This document shows positions 46,396 to 59,079 of a DNA stretch of 64,000 nucleotides, in pieces (position 1 is the first letter of the stretch; each line of letters opens with the position of its first letter). The notes under the pieces were generated by a model. The model was not told the DNA's origin. It did no database searches and was given only the letters and a program-made list of their open reading frames with translations. The DNA comes from Sclerodactyla briareus (taxonomy: Eukaryota > Echinodermata > Holothuroidea > Dendrochirotida > Sclerodactylidae): assembly GCA_026419785.1 (NCBI GenBank), contig JAODTK010005527.1, positions 148,741 through 212,740 on the forward strand, read 5' to 3'. A program made the position numbers and the translations under genes.

Positions 46396-47840
46396 TACAA
46401 CTCTATAAGCCAATAACCATATCCAGGATGTGTTAGCCCCAATCCTCATTATTGGCATATCAACATCACCCGCTTTCACCCCGAAGGAGTTCACTTCCCT
46501 GCTGTCTCACACACTACCATTGGCAGTAAGCTCCTCTCCTGCAGGTGTAACCTGACACCCTGTTGGTACCATAGGTTTCTCTCACAGTAATTCTGGCTAG
46601 TACTATACATATACTGCGTGATGATCTGTTGGGGTAATCCGTGAAGAGAACATACATACCTGATGGTTGAAATGAGTAAAACTCACAAATAGATATAGTT
46701 CTGCAACATCTTGCTGTTAACAAGAATGCTCTATTAGAGGGATGCTGAGCTAGGGTGCCCCAAAACTATACCCTTCTTGAATAGGTAGCCTGGTATGACC
46801 AATTTGGTTGGACATCGGCATAAAATTGTATGGATTTTTGAAGGGGCTATTTTTACTAATTTCAATACTTCACACAATTAGGATTCGGATAATTGGCCCT
46901 TGAATTACACTTTGATAACATAACAGTTCTATAAATCGCAGAATAGCCCACCTATGTCTCGAAACATCAGCCTTATCGCATACAGTCTTAAGAGGTCGTA
47001 CAGGAAAATGTTATTATTTGGCAGTTTTTGGCCTTAATGACCCTTGAAAGACCTTAATAACAGGAACTTTACCCTTGATAATATGCACATGTCCCAAAAT
47101 TTCAGCAATATCACACACAGTCATTCGAAGTTATTTCAAGAAAATGTGTATATTGGCATTTTGGTTGACTTTGAATGACATTTGATGACATGACGGTTTC
47201 TATGAAAAATGCTTGCCTCGATGTGATTCACCAGCCCCAAAAGCATTATGTAATCAGATACCCACGCCCTATGCTATTGCCCGAAGGTAATCAAAACCGA
47301 CCTTTGACCCCTTGTAACTGAAGACCAGTGTCAGATCGAAGCGGGGGTCTGTTTCGTCTATGAACACACAGAGCCCTATCCACACTTTCAAAATGAACCG
47401 TTTGTATTCTTTGCCCTGTAACTCCTAAAATAAGCACATTTTCTCAAGACTCACCTTTGACCTTTCGACCTCGTCATTAGATGTTTGATCCACCGAATCC
47501 AAAACTATTACCATGACAAATCCTACGAACCCCCTAACTTCCCTCATTTCGATCGTTATTGTCCTTTTTAACGGAACTATGGGAAATTGCATATTTTATG
47601 CCAATCAGTCACCATTGAATGACCTTCAGTGACCTTGTAACTGTTGTTAAATTGATCAGGCTTGAAGGTGAACATCTTTACAAAGTTTCATAGAACTTCA
47701 ACCAACTTTAAAATCTGCATAATGAGGCAAATTGGACCACTTAACTGCAAATTAGTCACATTAATTGACCTTTGTTGACCTCGTCTCTTACTTTAAATTT
47801 ATCGTGACTATAATCAAACCCTCCTCCATTGAGTTTCAGA
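46396..47840. other. No gene seen; ~150 bp family fragments
   Basis: Repeated phrases about TGACCTTTGA, AATGACCTT and GCAAATTGGACC mark fragments of the local repeat family between 46740 and 47840. Confidence 0.5.
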
Positions 47841-48052
47841 TAATAATGATAATGGCAAATTCTTATAAAGCGCTTTACCACCGGAACCAGTACGACCTCC
47901 GACAATCCCGGAGAGTAGACCGCGGCAGCTACCTCATCGCTCAATTGTGTTCTGATCCTCACGGTCCCCATTTGTACACTGTGGAAGAGACCCCTCGACC
48001 CCCTAACTTTTGGTTACAATCTCGACGCCTTAACCAATTAGGCACCCCACGC
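47841..48052 (-). mobile_element. tRNA-derived SINE, minus strand
   Basis: Read on the minus strand it begins GTGGGGTGCCTAATTGGTTA, continuing AGGCGTCGAG, a tRNA A-box and D-arm layout. GGGGGTCGAGGGG follows about 30 bases on as a weak B box. It ends GGTAAAGCGCTTTATAAGAA followed by an AT-rich ATTATCATTATTA tail. AAAGCGCTTTATAA before an ATT-rich tail is a 3' end often seen in marine invertebrate SINEs. Confidence 0.6.
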
Positions 48053-48365
48053 TCCACAACAAAATCCAACAAATCTTTGAAATTTTTCATAAATTATGAA
48101 AAGTAGACTACTTAATTATCACATATAATGGTAAAACACTCTAACCATTTAATTACACGTCTAGTTGTTATAACTGCTGAGCTGCATCGCTACTGCATTT
48201 ACCGATAAGAGATCTTTTGTACAGAAGCTTTGGTCAATTTTCATTAAATATGCAAATTTATGCAAATCAGTACTGTCTTTTGGGACGAAAAGTAGTGCAC
48301 TTCGACATCTCACTGTACACCTCCACAAAGAGGTTTACAGCATGACTTGGGAATGTGGAGACAAC

Positions 48366-48564
48366 AAATTTAAATAAAACAAAAAATAAAAAAAAAAAAA
48401 AAAAAAAAAAAACAAGGGAAAAAAAAAAGAAAAGAAAAAAAAAAAAAACAAACAAAAGGGGGAAAGGGAAGGAAAAACCATAAATACAAAAAAAAAAGGG
48501 AAAAATAAAAAAGTAAATAATAAAAACAAAAAAAAAAAATAAAGGAATTAAAAAAAAAAAAAAA
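48366..48564. repeat. A-rich low-complexity tract
   Basis: About 200 bases of A runs broken by AG, ACAA and GGG. The minus-strand Phe-rich frames opposite it are artefacts of this composition. Confidence 0.9.
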
Positions 48565-51500
48565 GTGATCCTACGGTTTCGTAGATGTCCGAACGGCTAA
48601 CAATACGGACAAACGTACAGACAGACGGACCAGGCAGACAGCCAGACAGACAACAGATACACCACAAAGTGATCACATGTTTCTCCTTAAACAAAGTTTC
48701 CGTCGAGACAAAACGACGCCCATCAGATATGAGTTTAGGCAGGTTGCTTTCGAAAACAAACGACGATATCTGCCACACGCAATAAAAAAAAAAAAAAGAA
48801 ACATTCTTTTGTGGATATTTTCCCCTGCTTTACAACTGAGTCAGCAATGCAACAACCGCAATACAACCGAACCATCGAAGAATTGAACCAAAATGAAAAG
48901 GCCGGGTTATTGTTAGCCAACCACTAAGTTAGCTACGGGCCATATCCGACCAGCGCATGCAATAATGCGCAACTCATGAACGATTTCGACATTTGTGAGC
49001 CCATACGTAAAACAATCATTTCTTTTGAACTGTCTGGTTGTTACTTGGTTAATATTTGCTGGCGGCCTTTCAATTCAATGCAGCAGTAGACAAGGACACA
49101 GTCATGTATAGTGATGCTTGCCATACTTGGGCCCGCTATCAGATTCTGCTACAGAAGGACCTTTCTACATTAGGGTAGGTGAACTAACGCCAGAATGGTA
49201 AATAGTCTGTTCACTGTGCAGGTCGAATTTCTGTTAAAGGCCAAGATCATTTGAATATACCTTACGATTGGCTCGTCCTGTTAATCACCGGTTCATATCA
49301 CCATATCAACCAGCCCCAAACCAAATTTTAGCCATTCGAGTGCGGGAAATGGGGCATACACTGCTGTGTACTCGCAACTTACCCCCTGTTGTAGGGGAAA
49401 TTGCACAATCATTGTGTATAATCTGGCATAATTGTTGTATTTCTACCACTGTTGTGTAATGTCTTATTCACCACCGGATAGGTTTCCCTAGTTCATAGTG
49501 TCGTGTAAGTTCTACACACATTTTTAGAGTGCAGCGTATTTTTCGAAGAGTGTGACCTCCATGGATTGCTAAAAGAAATTGAAGTAATCACAAGGCAACA
49601 TGTTGGAACTTCCAAAGTTGGTGTGCGGGGTTTTGATATGACTCTTCTCACCCGTACTTGTTCGAAGGATTTTTCCGCTTTACTATTGCCTGGTGATTGC
49701 GTATAGTTTCGTCTGCCTCAGACAAGGAATAAACAACTAGCTGTCTTTCAAGGAGGTTGGTCGTGCCACAGCATGTTGCAACACATAATCTAGTAGGACT
49801 CCTGATGTGTTACCGGTACTCCACTCTGTTTTCCTTATTGATTCGTGTGTCTACATTCTGTTACATAGCCATACTGGTAGCTTATTCGCTTTCTGACGAA
49901 GATTAGTGGTTGACTCCCAGCGGAAGATTATTGCACCGACCTGAAGGGAACCGTAATCTCAGTGATTCGTAAAATTCAATGCGTATCGAATGCAGTTGGA
50001 TAAACCTCAATATGTATCAGAAACAGCTGAGGGTCGGCAATACATCGGCACTTACTTGACCTGGAAAGAAATTATCACACTTCAGCAAATTCTGAATGAT
50101 TCATGCTTTACGTACTTCGATGAGGTTTCAACGATTATCAATAGAAACGCAGGAGGGAAGGTCTATTCATTGATGACAGGGCAGTACCGGCATCGTAATA
50201 ACGTATTATTTTTTTGGCATAAGGTGCCATCAGTGTAAGTCTATATATAGGTACCCGCACAACTCGCGAAATTGTGCAGTGGTGAGTTCTAGTCTTGTCT
50301 ACTGCAGTGGTCCTCCTACTTAACTTGCCTGCCATACTTCGCTTTTCGAGTAAGCACTTGTCAGCGGAAGTTATTCAACTATGACGTACTGTGGACTCTA
50401 ACTATGACTGTGCATGGACTCTAATTTTGGTCACCGACACAAGACCGCGAGAGGATGCAGAAAGAGCTGGCGGACGCCTTCTTCTTCTCTTCGACAACGC
50501 TAATGGTCCCCTGGGGATCTCGTGAACTTGTGGCATGTTTATCCGAGCGAGTCGCGACCTCGCTCCGCTTAATCTTTCGTGATTCTTTCCATGCAAAGAT
50601 CCCGGATTGAATACCTTTACCAGCCGATCAGATTAATAGTCATGAGCACGGTAAACTCAGTGACCGGAAAAAACATAGTAGACTAACTGTTGACATTCCC
50701 TCTTGCATGGTTGTTATACTTGGCCTTCAATAAAACGGGTAATATTTCCGTTTTCGGATGTTGGAGTAATCGAACATCACGTGGGGATAATTCGTACTTA
50801 ACATCTAATATCCATTCATGGTTGCCGCTGAGTTACTGACGCGCTCTTGGTCTTACGTCCTGAGCTTGGCCTATTTTAAATATAGCGCCACATTGAACTC
50901 AGAGAGTAGTAGGCTGATTGTTAACAGAGAGGCCTACTTTGGAAAGGCTTTCTAATTGTTATACTTTACTAGGTAGTCCGAACCTGGCGAATATCCGGAA
51001 TACTGTGGCGGCGGACTGTTAATAATTCGACAAGTTGAAGCAGGTAGAAAATATCATTTCACACTGCTGCGTCTGTCTTCGGCGTCTGCCCGTTTACGCC
51101 TGAAAAAAAACCCGTACTATAGCTCCTTCGGTACAGTCTAATTAAAAACAGGATGACTTACCTCATTTTTTTTGGAAGTTCTGGCACTGCATATTTATGA
51201 TTACTGTAGTTGGGATAATTATCTTAATCATATTTCGCACTTGTTGCACCAGTGAATACAGCGCTTCAAACACCGAAAGAGAAGTTAGGATTTCATTTTA
51301 TAGAACTGTGCACAGTGGAGTGATAACTGGCTACGATATATAGGTGCGTGTGGACCCCATGGCCGCATATTGCAAGTGTCTACTTATAAGAATTCGAACG
51401 GGGGTAGGGTGGTCAGCTGGAATGGAAATGGGGCAATATTCTGTGTTATTTGATGAATCGCATTATACTATCTGGTGAGAGGATACGAAATAACTGACAC

Positions 51501-51627
51501 GACGCCTTGGGTGATTTTAGTGTGTTTGAGCGTTAGTTCATCTTAGTTAATTTACCCGTTTTTGGTTGGAGTATGCTGTTCATCGGCTTTCGAGATTGCT
51601 TATATACTTTGGACTTTGAAAATTAAA
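48565..51627. other. No supported gene
   Basis: CAGACAGACGGACC-type short repeat near 48617-48655. One copy of the dispersed repeat shared with TAF6 introns lies near 49585-49680. The 82-codon frame at 49990-50238 is unrecognised. Confidence 0.5.
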
Positions 51628-51788
51628 ATGGGAATATTGGAAGGCACACATTGTGGGCCATTGGCGCTCGTCGCTTGTCTTAATCTGTTCTGCGGAGTGG
51701 TGGGGACCCACTGCTCGCCTAGACGAGATGGATTGCCCCCGAAGAACCCAGCGGACGCCAAAGCGAATAGCATGCTGCCGATCAAACG
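51628..51788 (+). CDS. Candidate first exon with signal peptide
   Basis: From ATG at 51628 the frame gives MGILEGTHCG, then a hydrophobic PLALVACLNLFCGVVG, then a polar Pro/Lys-rich stretch ending SMLPIKR at a CAAACG|GTAAGA donor. A short hydrophobic core followed by a polar tail and a good donor (phase 2) is what a first exon of a secreted or membrane protein looks like. No downstream exon could be attached. A longer upstream frame from 51562 adds another hydrophobic stretch and is less likely. Confidence 0.35.
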
Positions 51789-53624
51789 GTAAGACATAAA
51801 TCCTCGCAATTCTCCTTCAATTCAACTGGCTCAGGTAACACTCCGGCCTCACAATTAAGAAAAGAGGCCACCGGCACCAAGGGATGGAAAGGACTACTCC
51901 TTAAGAACGATCATCCATGTTTCTATAACACCTTTGAAATGCGTCCATATTTTTGTGTTTGAACACAGTATAACCGTTTGGCAAACAATGTCTTGCATGT
52001 TAGATTTGATATAAATTCAAAGTTCTGGAAGCTCTTTCAGGGTCATCCATAAGGAGTGGTTATAGCATGGCAGGCCACTATGGCGTGGTCACATCGGTAT
52101 AGTCTTTTGTTGAGCAGTTGAGTCGTGGTTGTCCTTTCGCGGCCTCAGCCTACACATCCTACACTTAAGTGTGGCTTAGGCCGATTACTCAGCTACGTAG
52201 GAGCGAAAACTGTCTGTGAACACTCCTCATTCCGCTTTATTGAATTGAAGCCACCCCGCAATCACGTAACGCTAAAACGCCTAGTTCAAGGCATAGGGCA
52301 CATTTTTTCTGTGGCGCTGATGCCTCACTATAGTTGGATTGTGCCATCAAATGCTGAGACGGGAGGACATATCCTGAATTGACCGCCCGTCAGGTGGATT
52401 GCTTAAGGTGTGTTTCTTCACCTCCCATCCCCCCCCCCACCCAACCCCCATGGTGAATGTTGATATCATTGGTGTTAGCATGCAGCAGTTTATTTGAGGT
52501 CATATCTTGTACAAGATTACACAAAATATTATGGCTCCGTGAAGAATGGGCAAATAGAGAGACGTACCACCACGCCCCGGGGTGTGTCCTGAACATGGTC
52601 TAGACAACTGCGCCTGGTAGTATCCGACTGAATCAGACCCTCTAGAGCCCTAGCGAGTAACAGTGGCTACATCATTTGAGTGCTTGTTTTGGGCCGGGTG
52701 ATTTGTGGCACTCTGAATATCAACCAATCTTAATAAAGGTAGTCATGGATCAATAGCTGCACAAATTGGTTTTATCCCAGTTTTCGATCGGCTGTTTGCC
52801 GTAAGGTGGTTCTTCGTTTACTTGAGCAACTGAATAGAAGAATTCCAAAATGGCCCCAAAATGTTACTGGATGATTTTGATTGATTGATCTGATATATTG
52901 GGAAATGATCCTTATAAGTTTTCTTATAATTGTTTTATAAAATCTCAGGGCACCTAAAAACTCGATGAAATACCGAAAGGTTGATTTTTCAAGAATTGGA
53001 GCTAAACTGCACAGTACACAGCGAGCAAACACGTTAATGTTTCGAAAAAGTCGATTGCCTAAAAGTGGATATAAAGATACATGAAGTATTTCAATTAGGA
53101 ATATTTGACTCGAAGTTCACTAATTAGCTTTTTTCAAACATATAACAGTAAAATAAGAACATTTCACTTGTTGGACTGTTGGTAGTGTGATCCCCTATAT
53201 ATGACTTGTGATTCAGATACTAATCCATGACAACATCGTGAGGGCGGTCATACTATACCTTTTCTCTCGTTTCGTTCGGTTGACACGTTTTGGTTCGCTA
53301 TCATATACTATACCATCAAAATACCTTGTCAAAATCAGATGGGTTTGTAACAAACTGTATTCCTAAGTGAAAGTATAAGAAAGATCGTATGATAAATCGT
53401 GTAGCTCAACGAGAAATAGGAAATATGTTATTATCAAAAGCGTTATTACCGAAACAATGTCGTTACGAAATTAGATTGACCTACTAAACTCACAAACTCA
53501 AAATTTGATGAACTATTATATTGCATAGAAGGAAATGTAGAGACATGCAGTAGAAGAGCGTGACATGTTAAAGGACCTTCTCAATTAAGGTCACCTTTTC
53601 TCAATAAAACAAAACAAATGGAGT
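51789..53624. other. No supported gene
   Basis: An 85-codon frame (52125-52382) and an 86-codon minus frame (52772-53032) show no recognised domain. A C-rich stretch lies near 52420-52450. Confidence 0.45.
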
Positions 53625-55510
53625 CAGTTGGTACTGGTCCTAACTGGTATGAACAGTACTCCTGTTGGTACTGGTCCTAACCGATATGAACCGTATATCA
53701 GTTTGTATTGGTCCTAACTGGTATGAACTGTACACCAGTTGGTACAGGTCCTAACTGGTATGAACAGTACTCCTGTTGGTACTGGTCCTAACTGATATGA
53801 ACAGTACTCCTGTTGGTACTGGTCCTAACTGGTATGAACAGTACTCCTGTTGGTACTGGTCTAATGGTATGAACAGTACTCCTGTTGGTACTGGTCCTAA
53901 CTGATATGAACCGTACGGTACATCAGTTGGTACTGGTCCTAACTGGTATGAGCAGTACTCCTGTTGGTACTGGTCCTGACTGGTATGAGCAGTACTCCTG
54001 TTGGTACTGGTCCTAACTGATATAAACCGTACATCAGTTGGTACTGGTCATAACTGATACAAACCTTATATCAGTTGGTACTGGTCCTAACTGGTATGAG
54101 CAGTACTCCTGTTGGTACTGGTCCTAACTGATATAAACCGTACATCAGTTGGTACTGGTCCTAACTGGTATGAAACCGGACACCATGGTTGGTTCTAGTT
54201 CCTAATGGTTATGAACCGTACGCCAGTTGGTACTGTTCGAGCTGATATGAACAGTTATTATCAGTTGGTAGGGCCCTAACTGGCATGAGCAGTACCCGTT
54301 GCGTAAAGGTCCTAATGTATGAACCGTATATCAGTGGTACTGGTCCGAATGAATATGAAACCCGACACCAGTCGGTATGGGTCCTAACTGGTTATGAAAA
54401 GACACCAGTCGGTAATGGGTCCAACGGCTATGAAACCGTCAATCGTTGGTACGGGTCCTTACTGGTATGTACCGTACACCAGTTGGTAGGATCCTAACTG
54501 GCATGAACCGTACATCAGTTGGTACAGGTCCTAACGGGTATAACCGTACATCAGTTGGTACAGTCCTGATTGATAGGAACCGTACACTAGTTGGTAATGG
54601 TCCTCCCAACGGATATGAACGTACATAGTTGGTACTGGTCCGAACTGGTATAAAACAGTACACCAGTTGGTACAGGTCCTAACTGGATACTGAAACATTA
54701 CACCAGTTGGTGCAAGTCCTAATTGGCATGAACTGTGCACCAGTGTACGCGTCCTAACTGATATGAACCGTAACCAGCGGTATTGTCCACTTACTGGTCT
54801 GACAGTACACCCGTCGGTAATGTCCCACCTGATATTTAAACCGTTCAAATCAGTTGGTAAGGGTTCCTTAACTGGTATGACCGTACATCCAGTTGGTACT
54901 GATCCTTAACTGGCATGAACCGTATATGCCAGATGGTACGGTCCTAACTGGTGTTAACCGTACACAAGTTTTGGTACTGGTCCTAATGGTATGAACAGTA
55001 CACCAGTTGTACATGTCCTAACTGATATAAACCGGTAATCAGTTTGTTCTGGTTCCTAAAATGGTATGAGCAGTACACCAGTTGGTACAGGTCCTAACTG
55101 GTATGAAACCGTACACTAGTTGGTACTGGTCCTAACGACTGGTAGGTACGTACGCCATTGGTGGTGGTACTGTTCGTAGATGGATATGAAAACCGTATAT
55201 CAGTTGTACTGGTCTAATGGTATGAACCGTACACCAGTTGGTACGAGCCCTAACTGGCATAAACCGTACCACCAGTGGTAATTGGTCCTAACTGATATGA
55301 ACAGTACTCCTGTTGGTACTGGTCCTAACTGGTCTGAGCCGTACACCATACATTGGTACTTGTCCTAACTGCATGAAACGCACACCCGGTTGGTACTAGT
55401 CTTGACTGGCATGAACCGTACATCAATTGGTACTGGTTCAAACTGGTTATTAAACTGTACACCAGTAGTACTGGTCTAACTGGTGAGAACCAACATCAGT
55501 TAGTACTTTC
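53625..55510. repeat. 37 bp minisatellite, about 50 units
   Basis: The unit is TTGGTACTGGTCCTAACTGG then TATGAACAGTACTCCTG, or a variant with CCGTACACCAG at the end. Units in the first ~550 bp are uniform and alternate between the ACAGTACTCCTG and CCGTACATCAG versions. Later units carry many small indels and substitutions. Because 37 is not a multiple of three, each frame meets the TAA or TGA within a few units, so protein coding is unlikely. Confidence 0.97.
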
Positions 55511-55639
55511 TTACTTGGGATTGCTATCTTATCGGAGAGCCAGTGGGGACATGATTGAGGTATTCAAGAATATTTCAAAATTTATGCAGTAGTGTAGTAA
55601 ACATTTTTTTACCCTGGGCCAGAATTACCATGAATCCAG

Positions 55640-56560
55640 TTGCGGCGTACCCACCCACGGGGGTCAAGAACCCCCCCCCCTTAACCCTCCTCCCTTCATG
55701 ACCCAAGTGATCAATATATTTTTTTAACACCCAAAACTTATTTCGTGGGGCAGGTCAGTAGCGGTTTTGAAGCTTGTGTTATTCAGAAAATATTGCAGTA
55801 GCAATTGTCTAGGGGCCCCCAATATATGGACCGTATTTGCCAAATAGGGAGGGTGAGGCATTTATGAGGGCGCACTTTCCTGGGTTTTCCGACCTCAATC
55901 ACCCCCCCGAGGACGAAGCTTCGGGTACGCCTGCAGAATACCATGACTCGAGGCTCAAAATGCAGTATTAATTTTTCCGCCCATTGTCGTGATCAATTCC
56001 GGTGTAACGTTCTCATTAGAATTTTTAGGAATGTGAAGCCTTACCGGCGCATATGTATCGAATTGAACATGTGGACACCTTCAAAGCTAGATTGGATTAG
56101 CATTGCGTGCAAGCGAAAGGGGAAGGGGGGGGGCCATTCGGTATTATTGCGAGACAGATAGTGGAGGATATTATGAGGAGTACCCACTTAACTTGGATCT
56201 GGACCTAATGGTGGTTAGCTTTCATCCAGTAATTTTCAGTTCGGTATCTTCAGTACGGTAGTAATGTATTACCAGGCGCGACGAGGAGATTGTTTGAGGG
56301 GGGGGGGGGGATCCAAAACCCCCCAAGCTACAAGTTGATCAATTAATTTTCAAACACAAAACTGATTTTTGCAGTTGAGCAGAGGTTTTGCAAGCGTTAT
56401 TTAGCAAATATTGCCAGCCAGCAGTGTCTAGGGGCCCTAAATGTACTTATGCCAATAGGGAGGGAGAGACCCAAATATGAGGGGGCCACATTCTTGAGTT
56501 CGACCTCAACCACCCCCCCCCCCCCCCCTCGTGGGACGCCATAAAAACCTGGTACCAACA
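55640..56560. repeat. Two copies of a C/G-run element
   Basis: Copies at about 55640-55935 and 56295-56560 share a long C or G run near the start, CCAAAAC, TTCA(A)AATATTGC or TTAGCAAATATTGC, GTCTAGGGGCCC, CCAATAGGGAGGG or CAAATAGGGAGGG, ATGAGGG and GACCTCAA(T/C)CACCCCCCC. A related sequence with CATGACCCAAGTGA lies at 19475-19730. It may be a short non-autonomous element. No coding content. Confidence 0.7.
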
Positions 56561-57198
56561 CGCGGAGAGCCCGCATATGCATTGTGACTAACGCAGATGA
56601 AAGGGAGCGTATTTTTAATGCCACAGGCCAACTATTTTGTGATTCTGTGTGTAACTGAATATTCCGCGTAAAAAACGTGACCATGTATTGTTACAAAAAT
56701 ACGAAGCAATTCTTTGAAAAACAATTGATAGCGGACGGATGCCAACATATATTATCGTGTGAAATCCGAAAGACCCATTGTCAAAGTTGAAAGACCGTAG
56801 CCTATACGTTGTGCACCTGCGTCACCGCTTCGGTGAAAATAGACAGTATTGCCTACTAGCCTAAAATCGGGGATTTGTTTCCTGCTCGATTGTGAAAAAA
56901 AAACTCATTGCCAGTTAAAAAGGTAGGAATACAGTCAGATTTTTGGTGGGAATAGACCATTATATACTTACCCTACGGGTCTATGATTCAATACGTAACT
57001 CAGTGACTTTATTAAAATGTCGAGTATAAAGGAGCGGACAACTCATTTCAAGTGTGTGAAAGGTAGCCACTGAGCCGACGTCATCTTTGGTTAGAATAGA
57101 ATATTATGTATTTATCTTACGTATCTTACGATTTTAAACTACGCAAATTGAGTGATTGAGGATGATTACTTGATTTGGTGATGCTCGGTGTGACAGAA
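56561..57198. other. No gene seen
   Basis: AT-rich with no recognisable feature. Confidence 0.4.
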
Positions 57199-57465
57199 CT
57201 ACCATTCGCTGACTGAATATGCCAGTTCGAATCGCATCATTTTCACGGGTGAAGAAATGGCGGCATAAGACCCTGAGCCAGATTCACTTTTTATCTGCCC
57301 ACAAAACAATAGGGTTATGTATAATAATGACGACTTCACGATGGAGAATGCACTTGATCCACTGGGGTTTGACGTGGGGGTACCGATTTCAATAACGCTT
57401 GTATCTAGCGACAGACCTGCGACGATCGATCGGATGGTGTTAGTGAAATCAGCCGAAGTCTTCAA
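57199..57465 (-). CDS. Unidentified open frame, possibly part of a minus-strand gene
   Basis: An 88-codon frame with DFTNTIRSIVAGLSLDTSVI, then EIGTPTSNPSGSSAFSIV. The residue mix is protein-like and it lies downstream, in minus orientation, of the coding traces at 59.1-59.6 kb. No domain recognised. It may be chance. Confidence 0.25.
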   Translation of the reverse strand: MKTSADFTNTIRSIVAGLSLDTSVIEIGTPTSNPSGSSAFSIVKSSLLYITLLFCGQIKSESGSGSYAAISSPVKMMRFELAYSVSEW

Positions 57466-57519
57466 ATATCACAAATTCGATGCATTTCGTTTACTAAGCA
57501 GATCCGATTTGCTCCTAAT

Positions 57520-57690
57520 ATAATATAATATAATATAATATAATATAATTAATATAATATAATAAATATTAATCTAATATATATACTATAATATAATATA
57601 ATAATAATATATATAATATAATATAATAAATATAATATAACTATTATTAATAATATTAAGATAATATAATATAATAATATAATATAATAA
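57520..57690. repeat. (TATAA)n microsatellite
   Basis: A 5 bp TAATA repeat with interruptions (ATTAATCTAATATATA). Confidence 0.95.
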
Positions 57691-59079
57691 GCGTCTGATG
57701 ACCGCCAGTATTTTTTGTGACTTGATGTTGGACTAAATATCCAACTTCCCATGTACAACCAACTTTAAATTAGAATAAGTATACATTAGCAAAATAGCCT
57801 ATTCGATTGTCACCTATTTCGGTAGATCCTGCATTCTACCTAAATTCCACCGGACACATTTACTGATTTTATGATGAGCACGAAAGTGACGACGGCGAAT
57901 ATCAGATAAACAATAAAATTGCCGACAGGAAGACGTACATTCGCCACCTCCACAACACAGAAATACACACGGTGAAAAGAAGTCGTCATGGGTCGCTGAT
58001 CATTTCACTAAGCCATTCACAATACGCAGTTTTACTGGGATTGTTACGTCATAGAGACCCATAGATTGCCTTCACTACAGAAGTGTTCATGACGAGGTCG
58101 AGCATTAGTTGTACAAACACAATCGACACGTCAGAGTCATATCCACTGCTGAATATCTTTTGGAGGCCAAAACGTTCTGGTTGTAATTTTGTTGTTTTCC
58201 TTCATATACTGCTCCATAGTAATGTACTCACGATGATGATAATGCTGAGCTAAAATACTCGGAAACCACAGTCATTGGAATCACTCCACTAACAACCCGC
58301 GTACTCATGTACTCTGTACACGTTGGAATATGTGCGTCTGGATTTATGTTTAAGGCACGAAAATTTTCGACAGTCAATTTTTTGCGTAGTTACAGGCAGT
58401 CATGAACATAATTTTTTCCCAGATATTCCTCAAAATACTGAATGAATATGTCATATTCAACCACTTCGAGTTCACATACGCACAAAATACTCCCATCTTC
58501 TGGACTGGAGGGGCAAGCTAGGGGCGCATTTTCAAGATGGGTGGGGCCGCAAATCCAACTTTCAAACTGTCAAATGCTCCTAGTTCCCCCTCCCTGTATC
58601 CGTCCCTGCAGAGGAACCCGGAATCTCCAGGGTTTGGACAAGGCCGACACAACCATCTAATCACAGCGATATCTAAGTTTGCGGGAAGTGCTGAGCTTTG
58701 TTTTGGCTCCAATTACATTTCAGATCGTCCTTTTGGTTGTTACAGACATCCATCACTGTACTGCACAAGGCGAGGCCACTTGGTTCAAATGACTTCATGA
58801 TAGCCTCTATACAAACTTTTTTTTGCTAAATTTCAAGACTTATCGGTCAGGCCTTGTGGACTCGTGTTATCGAAGATTTCAGACTTCGACCTCCTTGACC
58901 TCAAGATGACTCTTGGCTAACCCCAAACAATGGTGATCTGTCTCCATTATGGTAACCATGTTAACAAGGCTAGGCTCCACACACGCACACTCACACGCAC
59001 CCCACTCACACACCATATATACCCAAACCCTCACACCATACACGCTCACGCGCACACGCCACACGCCACACACACACCC
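57691..59079. other. No supported gene; weak minus-strand traces
   Basis: A Cys-rich minus-strand frame around 57,830-57,970 and another around 58,040-58,180 look slightly protein-like but have no family match. CA-rich simple sequence lies at 58977-59076. Confidence 0.3.

Noticed and set aside
48267-48529. Minus-strand Phe-rich membrane-like frames
   Set aside because: They arise from the A-rich low-complexity tract.
54439-54848. Minus-strand repeat protein encoded by the 37 bp minisatellite
   Set aside because: The unit length is not a multiple of three, and frames survive only through indels between degenerate units.
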